From an uncultured Bacteroidota bacterium (GTDB taxonomy: Bacteria; Bacteroidota; Bacteroidia; Chitinophagales; Chitinophagaceae), in the NCBI GenBank assembly GCA_903887005.1, contig CAISOH010000019.1:1-37951 (forward strand): 37,951 nt of DNA, given 5' to 3'. The position numbers and the translations under genes were made by a program. Every line of letters begins with the position of its first letter. The first letter of the stretch is position 1. Below the pieces are notes generated by a model, which made no database searches, was not told where the DNA came from, and saw only the letters and a list, made by a program, of their open reading frames with translations. This document shows, in pieces, positions 15,316 to 23,779 of the stretch.

Positions 15316-15804
15316 ATGAATAATTATATTAGCAGTCTAATTTGCCATGAAATGAATCTTGAACGATATGAATATCTTGTGAGGAATAATTTCCAATATT
15401 ATGAATTTAATAGTATTGGGCCAAAAGGAACAATTAAAAAAATCATCCGTTTTAGCCTAAGAAATATTGACGGTGTGACATATATCAATCTTGGCTTTGG
15501 TGATTAGGATTTAATAACCGGTGAAATTGATGATTTGTCTGTTTCTAATAATCAAGACAAGGATAAAATCTTAGCTACAATTGCATCAGCAGTGTTGGAT
15601 TTTACGGTAATTTTTCCTGACATGATGGTGTATGCAAAAGGAAGTACTCCTTCAAGAACCCGTCTATATCAAATGGGAATAGCTGCTAATTTTAAAGAGA
15701 TCAGTTCTTTATTGCATATTTATGGTTTTTTAAACGGTAATTGGCATCAGTTTGAAAAGAACATTAACTATGAGGCTTTTTTTGTTTTGCGCAAAAATCA
15801 GTAA
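15316..15804 (+). pseudogene. DUF6934 family gene split by an in-frame TAG
   Basis: The frame runs MNNYISSLICHEMNLERYEY, then YYEFNSIGPKGTIKKIIRFSL and YINLGFGD, stops at a TAG (15505-15507), and continues in the same frame with DLITGEIDD, NNQDKDKILATIASAV, GSTPSRTRLYQMGI and NYEAFFVLRKNQ to a TAA. Together the two halves make one DUF6934-type protein of about 162 residues with only the amber codon out of place (probably TAT/TAC to TAG). The family is of unknown function and often precedes a small ORF, as here. Both halves look well conserved, so inactivation was recent or the stop is suppressed. Confidence 0.7.
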
Positions 15805-15826
15805 TTTTACAACTAAATAGCATACA

Positions 15827-16006
15827 ATGAAACATCCTTCAAAAAAACAAGTTCTGAAAGTAAAAATCAATGCTACTATCCATAATCAGATGAGAGACTA
15901 TAGCAAAGATCCTTACTTCATTAAGAAAGATGAGGAAGCTGATGCTTTTTTGAAAAAAAATGGGTTTCCTGAAGAATTGCTAAGGATACGGAAAAGTTAT
16001 CTTTAA
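15827..16006 (+). CDS. Small partner protein of the DUF6934 gene
   Basis: The 59-residue frame MKHPSKKQVLKVKINATIHN...FIKKDEEADAFLKKNGFPEEL is basic at the N-terminus and amphipathic after. The C-terminal K.EEADAFLKK.GFP pattern resembles small proteins that follow DUF6934 genes. It starts 22 bp after the DUF6934 stop and is probably co-transcribed with it. Its end is 2 bp from the convergent aldo/keto reductase stop. No domain function is known to me; an antitoxin-like role is speculation. Confidence 0.55.
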   Translation: MKHPSKKQVLKVKINATIHNQMRDYSKDPYFIKKDEEADAFLKKNGFPEELLRIRKSYL

Positions 16007-16008
16007 AG

Positions 16009-16986
16009 TTATCGTGGCTTCGTTCCCATTATCTCTTCCATCTCATTCATTATTTCCGGAGTAAGTTTAGGGTATAAATCCAGCGCTTGCAGGTTTTCAG
16101 TTAGCTGTGGCACTTTGGTAGCACCTAATATTGTTGTGGTAACGTTTGGATTATGGATACACCAGGCTATAGATAAGGTGGCGAGGGAAGTGTTCAGTTC
16201 TTTAGCTACCGTTTCCAGTTTTTTCACTTTATCAATTTTCTCTTTTTGCATCAGGCGGTCTTTGAGCCAGACATAATTTTCAAGGGCAAGGCGTGTGCCA
16301 TCCGGAATACCTTCGTTATACTTTCCGGTAAGCAGCCCGGATGCAAGCGGGCTCCATGAGGTAACGCCCATGCCCACGTTTTTAAAAATAGTGGTATAAT
16401 CCCACTCCATTTTACGGCGTTCAAAAAGATTGTATTGTGGTTGTTCCATAGCGGGGCCTATAAGGCCCAATTCCTTTGCTGCGGCATGAGCTTCCATTAT
16501 CTCGGCAGCGCTCCACTCACTGGTACCCCAATATAGTATTTTGCCCTGCTGCAACAGCAGGTTCATGGTCCATACTATTTCCTCCATTGGTGTCTCCGGG
16601 TCGGGCCTGTGGCAGTAGAACAGGTCGAGGTAATCTGTCTGCATCCGCCGCAATGCCATGTGGCAGGCTTCGGTAATATGCTTGCGGCTGAGGCCATGCT
16701 GGTTGGGCTTATTGTTTTTGCCATACAGCCCGAAAAATGCCTTGCTGGACAGGCAGTAAGAGGTCCGGTCCCAGTTTTTCTTAGCGAGCACACGCCCCAT
16801 CATCTCCTCCGACCTGCCCCCTTCGTAGGCTTCCGCATTGTCAAAGAAATTGATGCCGCTGTCATAGGCAAGGCCCATCAGCTGGTCAGACGCGGAATCG
16901 TCCACCTGCTTTGAGAAAGTAACCCAGGAGCCATAGGAAAGCACGCTTAGCTGCAATCCGGTTTTACCCATTCTTCTGTATTCCAT
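16009..16986 (-). CDS. Aldo/keto reductase (KCNAB/YghZ-like)
   Basis: The 325-residue product is a TIM-barrel NADPH-dependent oxidoreductase acting on aldehydes or ketones. The catalytic tetrad is complete: Asp49 (FFDNAEAY), Tyr54, Lys82 (SSKAFFG) and His126 (YCHRPD). The GTSEWSA, EQPQYNLFERR and SPLASGLLTGKY blocks place it in the voltage-gated potassium channel beta-like group of aldo/keto reductases, close to YghZ-type enzymes. The natural substrate is unknown. It is transcribed away from the repeat-rich region at 16987-17629 and converges on the small DUF6934 partner. Confidence 0.92.
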   Translation of the reverse strand: MEYRRMGKTGLQLSVLSYGSWVTFSKQVDDSASDQLMGLAYDSGINFFDNAEAYEGGRSEEMMGRVLAKKNWDRTSYCLSSKAFFGLYGKNNKPNQHGLSRKHITEACHMALRRMQTDYLDLFYCHRPDPETPMEEIVWTMNLLLQQGKILYWGTSEWSAAEIMEAHAAAKELGLIGPAMEQPQYNLFERRKMEWDYTTIFKNVGMGVTSWSPLASGLLTGKYNEGIPDGTRLALENYVWLKDRLMQKEKIDKVKKLETVAKELNTSLATLSIAWCIHNPNVTTTILGATKVPQLTENLQALDLYPKLTPEIMNEMEEIMGTKPR

Positions 16987-17011
16987 AACACAAGACTTTT
17001 TAATAATAACG

Positions 17012-17190
17012 TCAGTTCGATGATTATTTATATGACAATCAATTAGTTAACTATATTTAGCACAGGTGTTCCACACCGAAAAGGTGTGGGACACCCCTAA
17101 GACCTCAACAAAATATCATTATTAGCATCAAAATATAGAAAAGGCCTGGCTAATAACTGATATTTATCATCGAACCCGCGTTAAATTTAT
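17012..17190 (+). repeat. GTGTGG-hairpin repeat, copy 1
   Basis: The core is a 13-bp stem GGTGTTCCACACC/GGTGTGGGACACC with loop GAAAA (17065-17095). Preceding and following sequence is shared with 19139-19315. Partial copies lie at 35679-35806 (continuing past 35960) and inverted at 36100-36175. This copy contains the uninterrupted string GGCCTGGCTAATAACTGATA that serves as the empty site for MITE C. Confidence 0.75.
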
Positions 17191-17254
17191 TCCGAGTTCA
17201 AAGCCTTTTTTGTTTTGGCTTTTGACTTTTGAATTAAATCATATACACCACCAG

Positions 17255-17580
17255 TTCCGATGGGCGATGCCCATCGCTAACATATTCCGCCCTTTCAGGG
17301 CTTAACGGTGTTTTTTTTCATTTACAAGATGGGCGATGCCCATCGCTAACATATTCCGTCCTTTCAGGGCTTAACGGTGTTTTTTTTCATTTACCAGATG
17401 GGCGTTGCTCATCGCTAACATATTCCGCCCTTTCAGGGCTTAACGGTGTTTTTTTCATTTACAAGATGGGCGATGCCCATCGCTAACATATTCCGCCCTT
17501 TCAGGGCTTAACGGTGTTTTTTTCATTTACCAGATGGGCGTTGCCCATCGCTATCATATTCTGCCCTTTCAGGGCTTAAA
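17255..17580 (+). repeat. Five-unit tandem array of 68-69 bp double-hairpin units
   Basis: Units start at 17259, 17328, 17397, 17465 and 17533. Each contains GATGGGC..nGCCCATC and GCCCTTTCAGGGC hairpins joined by GCTAACATATTC, then ACGGTG and a T-run. The units alternate subtly, with CAAGAT/CCAGAT leaders and GGGCGATGCC/GGGCGTTGCC arms. There are no unique spacers. Confidence 0.85.
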
Positions 17581-17629
17581 ATAATGACATTGCCTTTTAA
17601 CTAATTAACCTTTTAACCCTTTACCCAAC

Positions 17630-18871
17630 TTATATCATATACACTACCAGCCCGTCCCTCAGCTTAGGCTCGAACCAGGTGCTTTTTGGCGGCATTACAT
17701 TACCACTGTCTGCAATAGCGAACAGCTGCTGAATAGTTACGGGGTACAAAGAAAATGCGACTTCCATTTCTTCACTGTCCACTCTTTTTTCCAGGGCTTC
17801 CATACCTCGTATGCCACCCACAAAATCTATGCGTTTGTCCACCCGCTGGTCTTTTATACCTAATAATTTATCAAGTACGTTTTCCGATAGAATGGTAACA
17901 TCCAATACGCCAATCGGGTCGTCGGACCATGTGCCGGGCTTTGCTGCCAGCTTGTACCAGGAGCCACTGAGGTACATGCCAAATTCATGAGGGTGCTCCG
18001 GCTTGCAGGCCTGGTTTCCTAACCTGGATATTTCAAAATCGTTTTCAAGCGCCTGAATGAATTCTTCGTTCGTCTTACCATAAAGGTCTTTGACTACACG
18101 ATTATAGTCCATGATCTGCAACTGGCTGGCCGGGAAAATGCAGGTAACAAAATAATTAAACGCTTCATCGCCGTCAATGGAATAGCCATTTTCACGCATG
18201 TCTTTGCACACCTTTGCCGCAGAGGCAGCGCGGTGGTGGCCATCAGCAATATAAGTGCAGGGTACATCCTGTTCAAAATAGTGCGATATGGACGCCACTT
18301 TTGAATAATCATTGATAACCCAGAATATATGCCTTATGCCATCGCCTGCTGTAAAATCATATTCCGGCTGATGCTCCTTCTTCCATTCATCAATGATTTG
18401 CTGCACACTGTCGCAATCATTATAAGCAAGGAATACAATACCCGTTTGCGCGCCGGTAGCGGTGATGTGATTTATCCGGTCCTGTTCTTTTTCAGGGCGT
18501 GTAAATTCATGTTTCTTTATAATGCCATTGTTGTAATCGTCAATAGAGGAGCCGCATACAAGACCTGTTTGCGAACGACCATTCATTACCAGTTCATAGA
18601 TGTAATAAGAAGGTTCTGCATCCTGCACCAATATTTTTTTTTGCACAAAAAAGTCCAGGTTTTCTTTAGCCCTTTCATATACAAGCGGGCTATGGACATC
18701 CACATTGTCGGGAAGGTCTATTTCTGAACGTGTAATATGGTAAAAATTGTAACGTTCTTTTTTAAACTCACGCGCTTCGGCCACACTTACCACATCGTAA
18801 GGTAATGTAGCTACTTGTGCCGCTAATGATTTGGTGGGCCTCAAGCCCTTGAAAGGTGTGATCTTTGCCAT
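17630..18871 (-). CDS. DUF1015 family protein
   Basis: The ATG at 18869-18871 (MAKITPFKGLRPTKSLAAQV) is the chosen start, since the open frame's upstream start is a TTG four codons earlier. The 413-residue product has the family's opening PFKGLRP, YDVVSVAEARE, and IADGHHRAASAAKV, and a C-terminal MPPKSTWFEPKLRDGL block. The function is unknown; in other Bacteroidota (from memory) the gene commonly accompanies serC and serA. Here serC is 520 bp upstream and serA is not between them. Directly repeated hairpin elements lie on both sides of the gene. Confidence 0.88.
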   Translation of the reverse strand: MAKITPFKGLRPTKSLAAQVATLPYDVVSVAEAREFKKERYNFYHITRSEIDLPDNVDVHSPLVYERAKENLDFFVQKKILVQDAEPSYYIYELVMNGRSQTGLVCGSSIDDYNNGIIKKHEFTRPEKEQDRINHITATGAQTGIVFLAYNDCDSVQQIIDEWKKEHQPEYDFTAGDGIRHIFWVINDYSKVASISHYFEQDVPCTYIADGHHRAASAAKVCKDMRENGYSIDGDEAFNYFVTCIFPASQLQIMDYNRVVKDLYGKTNEEFIQALENDFEISRLGNQACKPEHPHEFGMYLSGSWYKLAAKPGTWSDDPIGVLDVTILSENVLDKLLGIKDQRVDKRIDFVGGIRGMEALEKRVDSEEMEVAFSLYPVTIQQLFAIADSGNVMPPKSTWFEPKLRDGLVVYMI

Positions 18872-19392
18872 AATAAACCCCAATCCGCCTCAGCGGAGCT
18901 TTAAAAGACTTTTACTAAATATTATTTTTCTGCCGTCAAGTTATTACTTTATTTTCATTTGTTCAATTGTCATTGGCGGGAATAAACCCATAATGCTGCA
19001 CATGAAATAAATCTGTCAGCAAAGAACTTTGTGCATGCTTTTGTTCAGATTGCAGCATGTCATGGTTCGGCGCGAGGTTCGGCGTAGCTCACCTTGACAA
19101 TCCATCCTGACAAATTATCTATTTTTATATTTTGACCTCAGTTCAGCGATTATTGATCTGGCAATTAATTAGTTAACTATATTTAGCACAGGTGTTCCAC
19201 ACCGAAAAGGTGTGGGACACCTCCAAGATCTCAACAAATACAATTATTGATAATAATATATAAATGCTTGGTTAATAAATTGATATTTATCATCGAATTT
19301 GCGTTATTTTAATTAAATTCACTGATTTATTCCAGCAAAAGAAGCCCAGGCACTTGTCCCGCTCTACGAGCGGGAAGGGTTTGGGGTGTGTT
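18872..19392. other. Gene-free spacer between serC and the DUF1015 gene
   Basis: It contains the second GTGTGG-hairpin repeat (19139-19315) and a CCCGCTCTACGAGCGGG hairpin at 19358-19374 downstream of serC. No residual serA coding sequence was recognised in it. Confidence 0.6.
19139..19315 (+). repeat. GTGTGG-hairpin repeat, copy 2
   Basis: It shares long stretches with 17012-17190, including CAATTAGTTAACTATATTTA-like sequence, the 13-bp hairpin stem and TTGATATTTATCATCGAA. It has the same orientation as copy 1. Confidence 0.75.
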
Positions 19393-20457
19393 TTACGCAT
19401 TCGGGCTTATTAATTGCGCAAGCCTCATAACATCTTCCAGCCTGACAGCATTATACAAAGAAGCCCTGAACCCGCCCACCGAGCGATGTCCCTCTATTCC
19501 TGTAATATTATTTTTTTCGCAAAGGGCGAGGAAGGTTTTTTCGTCCTCCTCCGTATTTGCGCTAAAGCATACATTCATCAGGCTCCTGTGGGCCTTTTCA
19601 GTTACATGAGGCTTAAAAATAACGCTGTTATCAAGCGCGTGGTATAATAAATCCGCTTTTTGTTTATTTTCTTTTTCAATAGCGTCTATTCCCCTGGCCT
19701 TTATCCAGCGCAGCATCAGCAGCGACACATATACACCAAAAACATTGGCGGTATTCAGTATCGAATTTTCCTTTACCTGCTGTTTGTAATCAAGCATCGG
19801 AGGCAACGGACGGGCAATATTTTCCAGCATATCCTTCCGGATAACCGCCAGCGCCACACCTGCGATCCCCAGGTTTTTTTGCGCAGCAGCGTAAAACATG
19901 GCATACTTTGTAAAGTCGTGCTTGCCGCTAAAAATATCGCTGCTCATATCGGCAATCAATGGCACATTTGTCTTAGGGATATGGTGCCTCTGGGTACCGC
20001 AAATGGTATTATTGGTAGTGAAGTGCAGATAGGCGAGTTGTTTGGGTATGGACGATGGCCATTCAGGGAGGTGACTGTACTTACTTTCTTTTGAAGTCGC
20101 CAGTATCTGCACATCCCCGTAATGAGTAGCGTATTCAAGCGCTTCTGCCGACCAATGCCCGCTGTCAATATATCCGGCGGAGCTTTGTTCTGATAAAAAA
20201 TTCATGGGAATCATGCAAAACTGCATCCTGCCGCCGCCGTGCAGCCAAAGGATTTCGTAGCTGTCATCAAGCCCGCATAACTCTTTTACGAGCGTCTTGC
20301 TTTCTTCCATAATTTCAAGGAATTCCTTGCCCCGGTGAGGCAGCTCCAGTATGGATAGTCCTGTTTTTTTGTATTTTTTCACGGCTATTGAAGCCTCATG
20401 AAGCACCTCAGGAGGCAACGCTGCCGGTCCTGCATTAAAGTTGATCTTTTGTTCCAT
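19393..20457 (-). CDS. serC: Phosphoserine aminotransferase
   Basis: The 354-residue product is a PLP-dependent class V-type aminotransferase that converts 3-phosphohydroxypyruvate and glutamate to phosphoserine and 2-oxoglutarate. The start FNAGPAALPPEVL is diagnostic, LWLHGGGRMQF lies early, TTNNTICGTQ is the phosphate-binding region, and Lys194 in AAQKNLG is the PLP Schiff-base lysine. Its length matches short bacterial SerC enzymes. Its start overlaps the end of the DUF502 gene by 23 bp, so the two are coupled. The enzyme may also serve pyridoxal synthesis. The usual partner serA is not adjacent. Confidence 0.95.
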   Translation of the reverse strand: MEQKINFNAGPAALPPEVLHEASIAVKKYKKTGLSILELPHRGKEFLEIMEESKTLVKELCGLDDSYEILWLHGGGRMQFCMIPMNFLSEQSSAGYIDSGHWSAEALEYATHYGDVQILATSKESKYSHLPEWPSSIPKQLAYLHFTTNNTICGTQRHHIPKTNVPLIADMSSDIFSGKHDFTKYAMFYAAAQKNLGIAGVALAVIRKDMLENIARPLPPMLDYKQQVKENSILNTANVFGVYVSLLMLRWIKARGIDAIEKENKQKADLLYHALDNSVIFKPHVTEKAHRSLMNVCFSANTEEDEKTFLALCEKNNITGIEGHRSVGGFRASLYNAVRLEDVMRLAQLISPNA

Positions 20458-21037
20458 TTATCTCTACGTCTTCTACTATTGTGATACCACCGCTGACTGC
20501 GAATTTCATCGCTTCGCCAGAGGTCATTGTTGTTACTGGTTTTACATTTTTACTTTCCGTAATAATCACCCAGCCGGAAATGGCATAGGCATGAGGCATA
20601 TAAACGGCAACTTTGTTACCCATACCTAAATGGGTCATATCTCCCTGCGTCATAAACCCGATTCGCCAAACTTCAGGATTATAGTTTACACATACCCAAA
20701 CAGGTTTGTTAAATCTTTTTTTATCTCCTACAAATGATTTGACCAAATCTCTTATAGATGAATAAATATACTTTACTCCGGGCGTGTGTTCAAGGAGATT
20801 AGCAAATGAATCAAAAACCCACTTACCTATAAAAAACCTCGTGCCAAGGAACCCGATTACGGTTACAGTGACAATAATGACGATAAAGCCAAGGCCACGG
20901 GGCATTTTATCCACAGGTACGAGGCTATCAATCTTATCAAATATTGAATATAATAAGAAACCGGTAAGCGCTATGGGGCTCAGCAACAGGAGCCCTTGTA
21001 AAAATGACCTTAATAATATGGCTGCAAAACGGCGCAT
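20435..21037 (-). CDS. DUF502 membrane protein
   Basis: The 200-residue product has two N-terminal transmembrane helices (about residues 10-30 and 50-72) followed by a soluble beta-rich region. LLLSPIALTGFLLY, the LVPVDKMPRGLGFIVIIVTV region and TPGVKYIYSSIRDLVKSFVG are the family's landmarks. The function is unknown. It overlaps serC and is transcribed first. TACCTTTG lies six bases before its start codon. Confidence 0.9.
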   Translation of the reverse strand: MRRFAAILLRSFLQGLLLLSPIALTGFLLYSIFDKIDSLVPVDKMPRGLGFIVIIVTVTVIGFLGTRFFIGKWVFDSFANLLEHTPGVKYIYSSIRDLVKSFVGDKKRFNKPVWVCVNYNPEVWRIGFMTQGDMTHLGMGNKVAVYMPHAYAISGWVIITESKNVKPVTTMTSGEAMKFAVSGGITIVEDVEINGTKDQL

Positions 21038-21042
21038 GGGCG

Positions 21043-21050
21043 CAAAGGTA
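21043..21050 (-). promoter_or_regulatory. TACCTTTG -7 box of the DUF502-serC operon
   Basis: A perfect TAnnTTTG match on the minus strand, almost adjacent to the DUF502 ATG. A TTG lies about 15 bases further upstream as a possible -33 box, at slightly short spacing. Confidence 0.5.
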
Positions 21051-21213
21051 CATAATCTAATGGCTCAATTTAATGTGGAAATGTGATAATGTGGAAATGT
21101 GAAAATAATGACTCCTCAAATGCACAATGGATTTATGGTTGTGTTTCATAATACAGAAAAAAATGCACATATCAACGCTATTACAGTTTAATGCTAATAT
21201 ATATGCATAGATG

Positions 21214-22092
21214 CTAAGGTATTATAACTTTCTGTGCCCCCTGTTCTATCCTGAAACTGATAATGTTTTCACAAACATGCGCATCTCCATCAGTTTGCAT
21301 AAGCCGCAAAGCCGGGTTGGAGATTGTAATCTCCCTGCCTTTCAAATGTGTTACATAAGGACTATTTACAATGGTCCCGTTCATGGCCCGGACTACTAAT
21401 GTACCGCCCAATATTTTGGGAAACCTGCGGATGATGATGAGGTCCAGCAAGCCATCCGTATAACTGGCCATCGGGGCTATTTTAAAATTATAGCCGAACT
21501 GTTGCCCGTTTGCCACATTTACCATGAAAGCCTGTTCGGTAATTTTCCTGCCGTCAATGGTTATTTCCCAATCCCAGCTTTTATACAACCACATATATTT
21601 TGTAACCAGCCAGCTATACATCATAAATCCGCGCCGCTCACTTTTGGCGAATTTTTTAGAGACGAGCGCGTCAAATGCTACACCTGCATTGCTGATAAAA
21701 GCGCGCTCGTTGGCGAAGCCCACATCCATGGCTACTACATTTCCTTTATTGATCACTTTAATGGCTTCATTGGTATCCAGCGGTATGCCCATAGTACGCG
21801 CCATACCATTTCCCGAACCCTTTGGAATTATAGCCAGCAATGTTCCCGTGCCTAAAAGCCCTTGTACCACATCATTCACCGAGCCGTCGCCTCCAACAGC
21901 CACTACCGCATAAGCGCCGTTTTTCGACGCTTCGTGAGCCAGTATAGTACCGTGTTTTGCAAATTCAGTATGCCGGATCTCAAACGAATACTTTTCTTTA
22001 TCAAGATACGAATCTATACCCTGCCTTATCTCTTTTTGTCTTTCTACACCCGATTTCGGGTTAATGATAAATACAAGGTGTTTTTTGCTCAT
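21214..22092 (-). CDS. Diacylglycerol/lipid kinase family protein
   Basis: The 292-residue product has the DAGK catalytic domain: FIINPKSG at the N-terminus, the nucleotide-binding GGDGS at residues 67-71 followed by VND, and KGSGNGMART. It is an YegS/DgkB-type kinase that phosphorylates diacylglycerol or a related lipid in membrane lipid turnover. The glycine-rich loop has Ser instead of the more usual Thr at the GGDG(T/S) position, which is tolerated. The ATG overlaps the nadC stop as ATGA, so translation is coupled, though the functions are unrelated. Confidence 0.9.
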   Translation of the reverse strand: MSKKHLVFIINPKSGVERQKEIRQGIDSYLDKEKYSFEIRHTEFAKHGTILAHEASKNGAYAVVAVGGDGSVNDVVQGLLGTGTLLAIIPKGSGNGMARTMGIPLDTNEAIKVINKGNVVAMDVGFANERAFISNAGVAFDALVSKKFAKSERRGFMMYSWLVTKYMWLYKSWDWEITIDGRKITEQAFMVNVANGQQFGYNFKIAPMASYTDGLLDLIIIRRFPKILGGTLVVRAMNGTIVNSPYVTHLKGREITISNPALRLMQTDGDAHVCENIISFRIEQGAQKVIIP

Positions 22093-22928
22093 AATATTTC
22101 CGCTTTGAGACTTAAGTCCATACTTACAGCATGATGAATAATCGCGCCAACAGATATGAAATCAACCCCGGTGCGGGCATAAGCAATAACATTATCTAAG
22201 TTAATCCCACCGGAAGCCTCGGTTTCATACCTATTGCCAATCAGGCCAATGGCTTCTTCAACCTGATCAGGTGTGAAATTATCGAGCATAATGCGGTCCA
22301 CATTTCCCACTGCCAATACCCGGCGAACATCTTCCATACTTCGCGTCTCTACTTCTATTTTCAGATTAAGGGTATTCCTGCGCAGGTAAATATTGGTTTG
22401 TTCTATCGCATTTTCAATACCCCCGCAAAAGTCTATATGGTTATCCTTGAGCATTACCATATCATATAACCCCATACGATGGTTCACTCCCCCACCTATC
22501 CGCACCGCTTCTTTTTCATGCATACGGAACAGCGGAGTGGTTTTGCGCGTATCAAGAATTTTTGCAGGGTACCCTTTAATGGCGTCCACATATTGACGGG
22601 TAAGCGTAGCGATGCCACTCATACGCTGCATGCAATTCAGCGCCAGCCGTTCGGCCTTCAATATAGTATGCACACTTGCCGAAACTTCAAAGGCTATTTC
22701 ACCATTGCTTACCTGATCGCCATCATTTTTTAAAAGCGTAAAAGCCGCGCCAGGCTCTAAAAAACAGAATATTTCCTCAGCAAGACCTATACCAGCGATT
22801 ATTCCATTCTCCTTTATCTTCAGAACAGCTTTGCCTCTTGCATCAGCAGGAATACTTGCAAGTGTAGAATAATCGCCATCGCCTACGTCTTCCAGTAATG
22901 CGGCTTCTATAAATTCCTGTGTGTTCAA
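22089..22928 (-). CDS. nadC: Nicotinate-nucleotide pyrophosphorylase (carboxylating)
   Basis: The 279-residue product is quinolinate phosphoribosyltransferase, which makes nicotinate mononucleotide from quinolinate and PRPP in de novo NAD synthesis. DTRKTTPLFRMHEKEAVRIG and GGGVNHRMGLYD, then MLKDNHI, are the defining active-site blocks. ASGGINLDNV and FISVGAI are C-terminal phosphate-binding blocks. A TAATTTTG -7 match lies on the minus strand at 22951-22958. It is followed by the lipid kinase gene with an ATGA overlap. Confidence 0.95.
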   Translation of the reverse strand: MNTQEFIEAALLEDVGDGDYSTLASIPADARGKAVLKIKENGIIAGIGLAEEIFCFLEPGAAFTLLKNDGDQVSNGEIAFEVSASVHTILKAERLALNCMQRMSGIATLTRQYVDAIKGYPAKILDTRKTTPLFRMHEKEAVRIGGGVNHRMGLYDMVMLKDNHIDFCGGIENAIEQTNIYLRRNTLNLKIEVETRSMEDVRRVLAVGNVDRIMLDNFTPDQVEEAIGLIGNRYETEASGGINLDNVIAYARTGVDFISVGAIIHHAVSMDLSLKAEIL

Positions 22929-22950
22929 AATGGTGCCTTTATTTGGTGGG

Positions 22951-22958
22951 CAAAATTA
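22951..22958 (-). promoter_or_regulatory. TAATTTTG -7 box of nadC
   Basis: TAnnTTTG match 22 bases upstream of the nadC ATG. No good -33 box was found. Confidence 0.4.
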
Positions 22959-23064
22959 GTGAATAAGGATTATGTGAATGTTAATTATTTAAAACTCTGG
23001 TATGGAGTCCAATGATAGATGACTTCTGTCCTTGCACAAAAAAATATTGAAAGCAATAAGGAAA

Positions 23065-23306
23065 ACAACTAATTAGGGTCTGCTGTTAAATACCCAAACG
23101 CTTATTCAGCTTGAATTTTAGCGAAGTATTTATTCCTGAAGTGCATGGAATTTGAGGCTTGACCTTCAAACCCTGCACCTCGTTTTTATTCAACCCTACC
23201 GGGTTGGTGTTTTTATCATCATTTTCCGGGGGTGATACCCCCGGCTATTCAAATTGCGCCCCATTCAGGGCTTTTCTATCGTTACCTTACTTTTTCAGCA
23301 GACCCT
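23065..23306. mobile_element. Non-coding element with inverted ends (TAGGGTCTGCTG)
   Basis: TAGGGTCTGCTG near 23075-23087 and CAGCAGACCCTA ending at 23306 are exact inverted repeats of 12 bases, with partial complementarity on either side. If the ends are GGGTCTGCTG, the flanks read TA on both sides. The interior has no coding sequence and includes a REP-type hairpin set (23172-23275). It resembles a MITE or solo IS remnant, and the family is not identified. The right end lies 3 bases from the stop codon of the lipoprotein gene. Confidence 0.5.
23185..23275 (+). repeat. REP-type double hairpin
   Basis: CCGGGGGTGATACCCCCGG, then CTATTCAAATTGC and GCCCCATTCAGGGC, plus an ACCCTACCGGGTTGGT hairpin just before. 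The order matches other REP units in the window but with a different first hairpin. Confidence 0.6.
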
Positions 23307-23308
23307 AT

Positions 23309-23779
23309 TTAAAAGTCCGCTCTCAAATGTTGAACAAATTGCTGAACGGCAATACTGGTGTTACTCAGATTGCATTCAAAAGACCATTTGTATAATACTC
23401 CATTCACAGAAGCCCGGACATCCGTATATCCAAAATCAGGGCAATACATCCCAATATCAGCATTGTTTTGCGTGAATAGTTCTTCGGGTATTGATGAGAG
23501 CAAGTATTTAACAGTATCGAACCTGGCAGCAGGAAGGGTATAATTAAAATTGAATTTATTTACGTCGGTTGGTACAGGCAAAGTGTAATTGTACCGGGTG
23601 GAGTCTTCCAGTAATTGATTAGCTGTGAGTTTATAAAAAGGCGGAGTGTACATCACAAAGCCTCCTACCTGGCCAACTATAATAAAATCTGCCGGGCCAC
23701 TAACTTGCCTGCCCTTAGAGCAGGAAAGGCAGGTTATTATGCTTATTGCGAATAAAAACAATATAGTAGCGGCTTTCAT
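23309..23779 (-). CDS. Hypothetical lipoprotein
   Basis: The 156-residue product has a lipoprotein signal (ILFLFAISIITCLSC, lipobox Cys near residue 20). The mature part includes GPADFIIVGQVGGFVMYTPPFYKLT and a Cys-bearing YCPDFGYTDV segment. No family was recognised. The stop codon is TAA formed next to an inverted-repeat element, so the native C-terminus may have been changed by that element. Confidence 0.55.
   Translation of the reverse strand: MKAATILFLFAISIITCLSCSKGRQVSGPADFIIVGQVGGFVMYTPPFYKLTANQLLEDSTRYNYTLPVPTDVNKFNFNYTLPAARFDTVKYLLSSIPEELFTQNNADIGMYCPDFGYTDVRASVNGVLYKWSFECNLSNTSIAVQQFVQHLRADF

Larger units (their letters stand above)
16987..17629. other. Gene-free repeat region between the reductase and DUF1015 genes
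   Basis: No credible ORF was seen. It contains a hairpin repeat (17012-17190) and a five-unit tandem array (17255-17580). Confidence 0.75.

Noticed and set aside
17255-17580. CRISPR array
   Set aside because: The units are fully tandem with no unique spacers and no cas genes nearby; each unit is two palindromes plus a T-run.
19358-19374. Hairpin CCCGCTCTACGAGCGGG as the serC terminator
   Set aside because: There is no T-run on the minus strand after it; it looks like a REP-type hairpin, so it was not called a terminator.
20906-20914. TTATCCACA DnaA-box match
   Set aside because: It is inside the DUF502 coding sequence with no other boxes nearby, so chance is likely.
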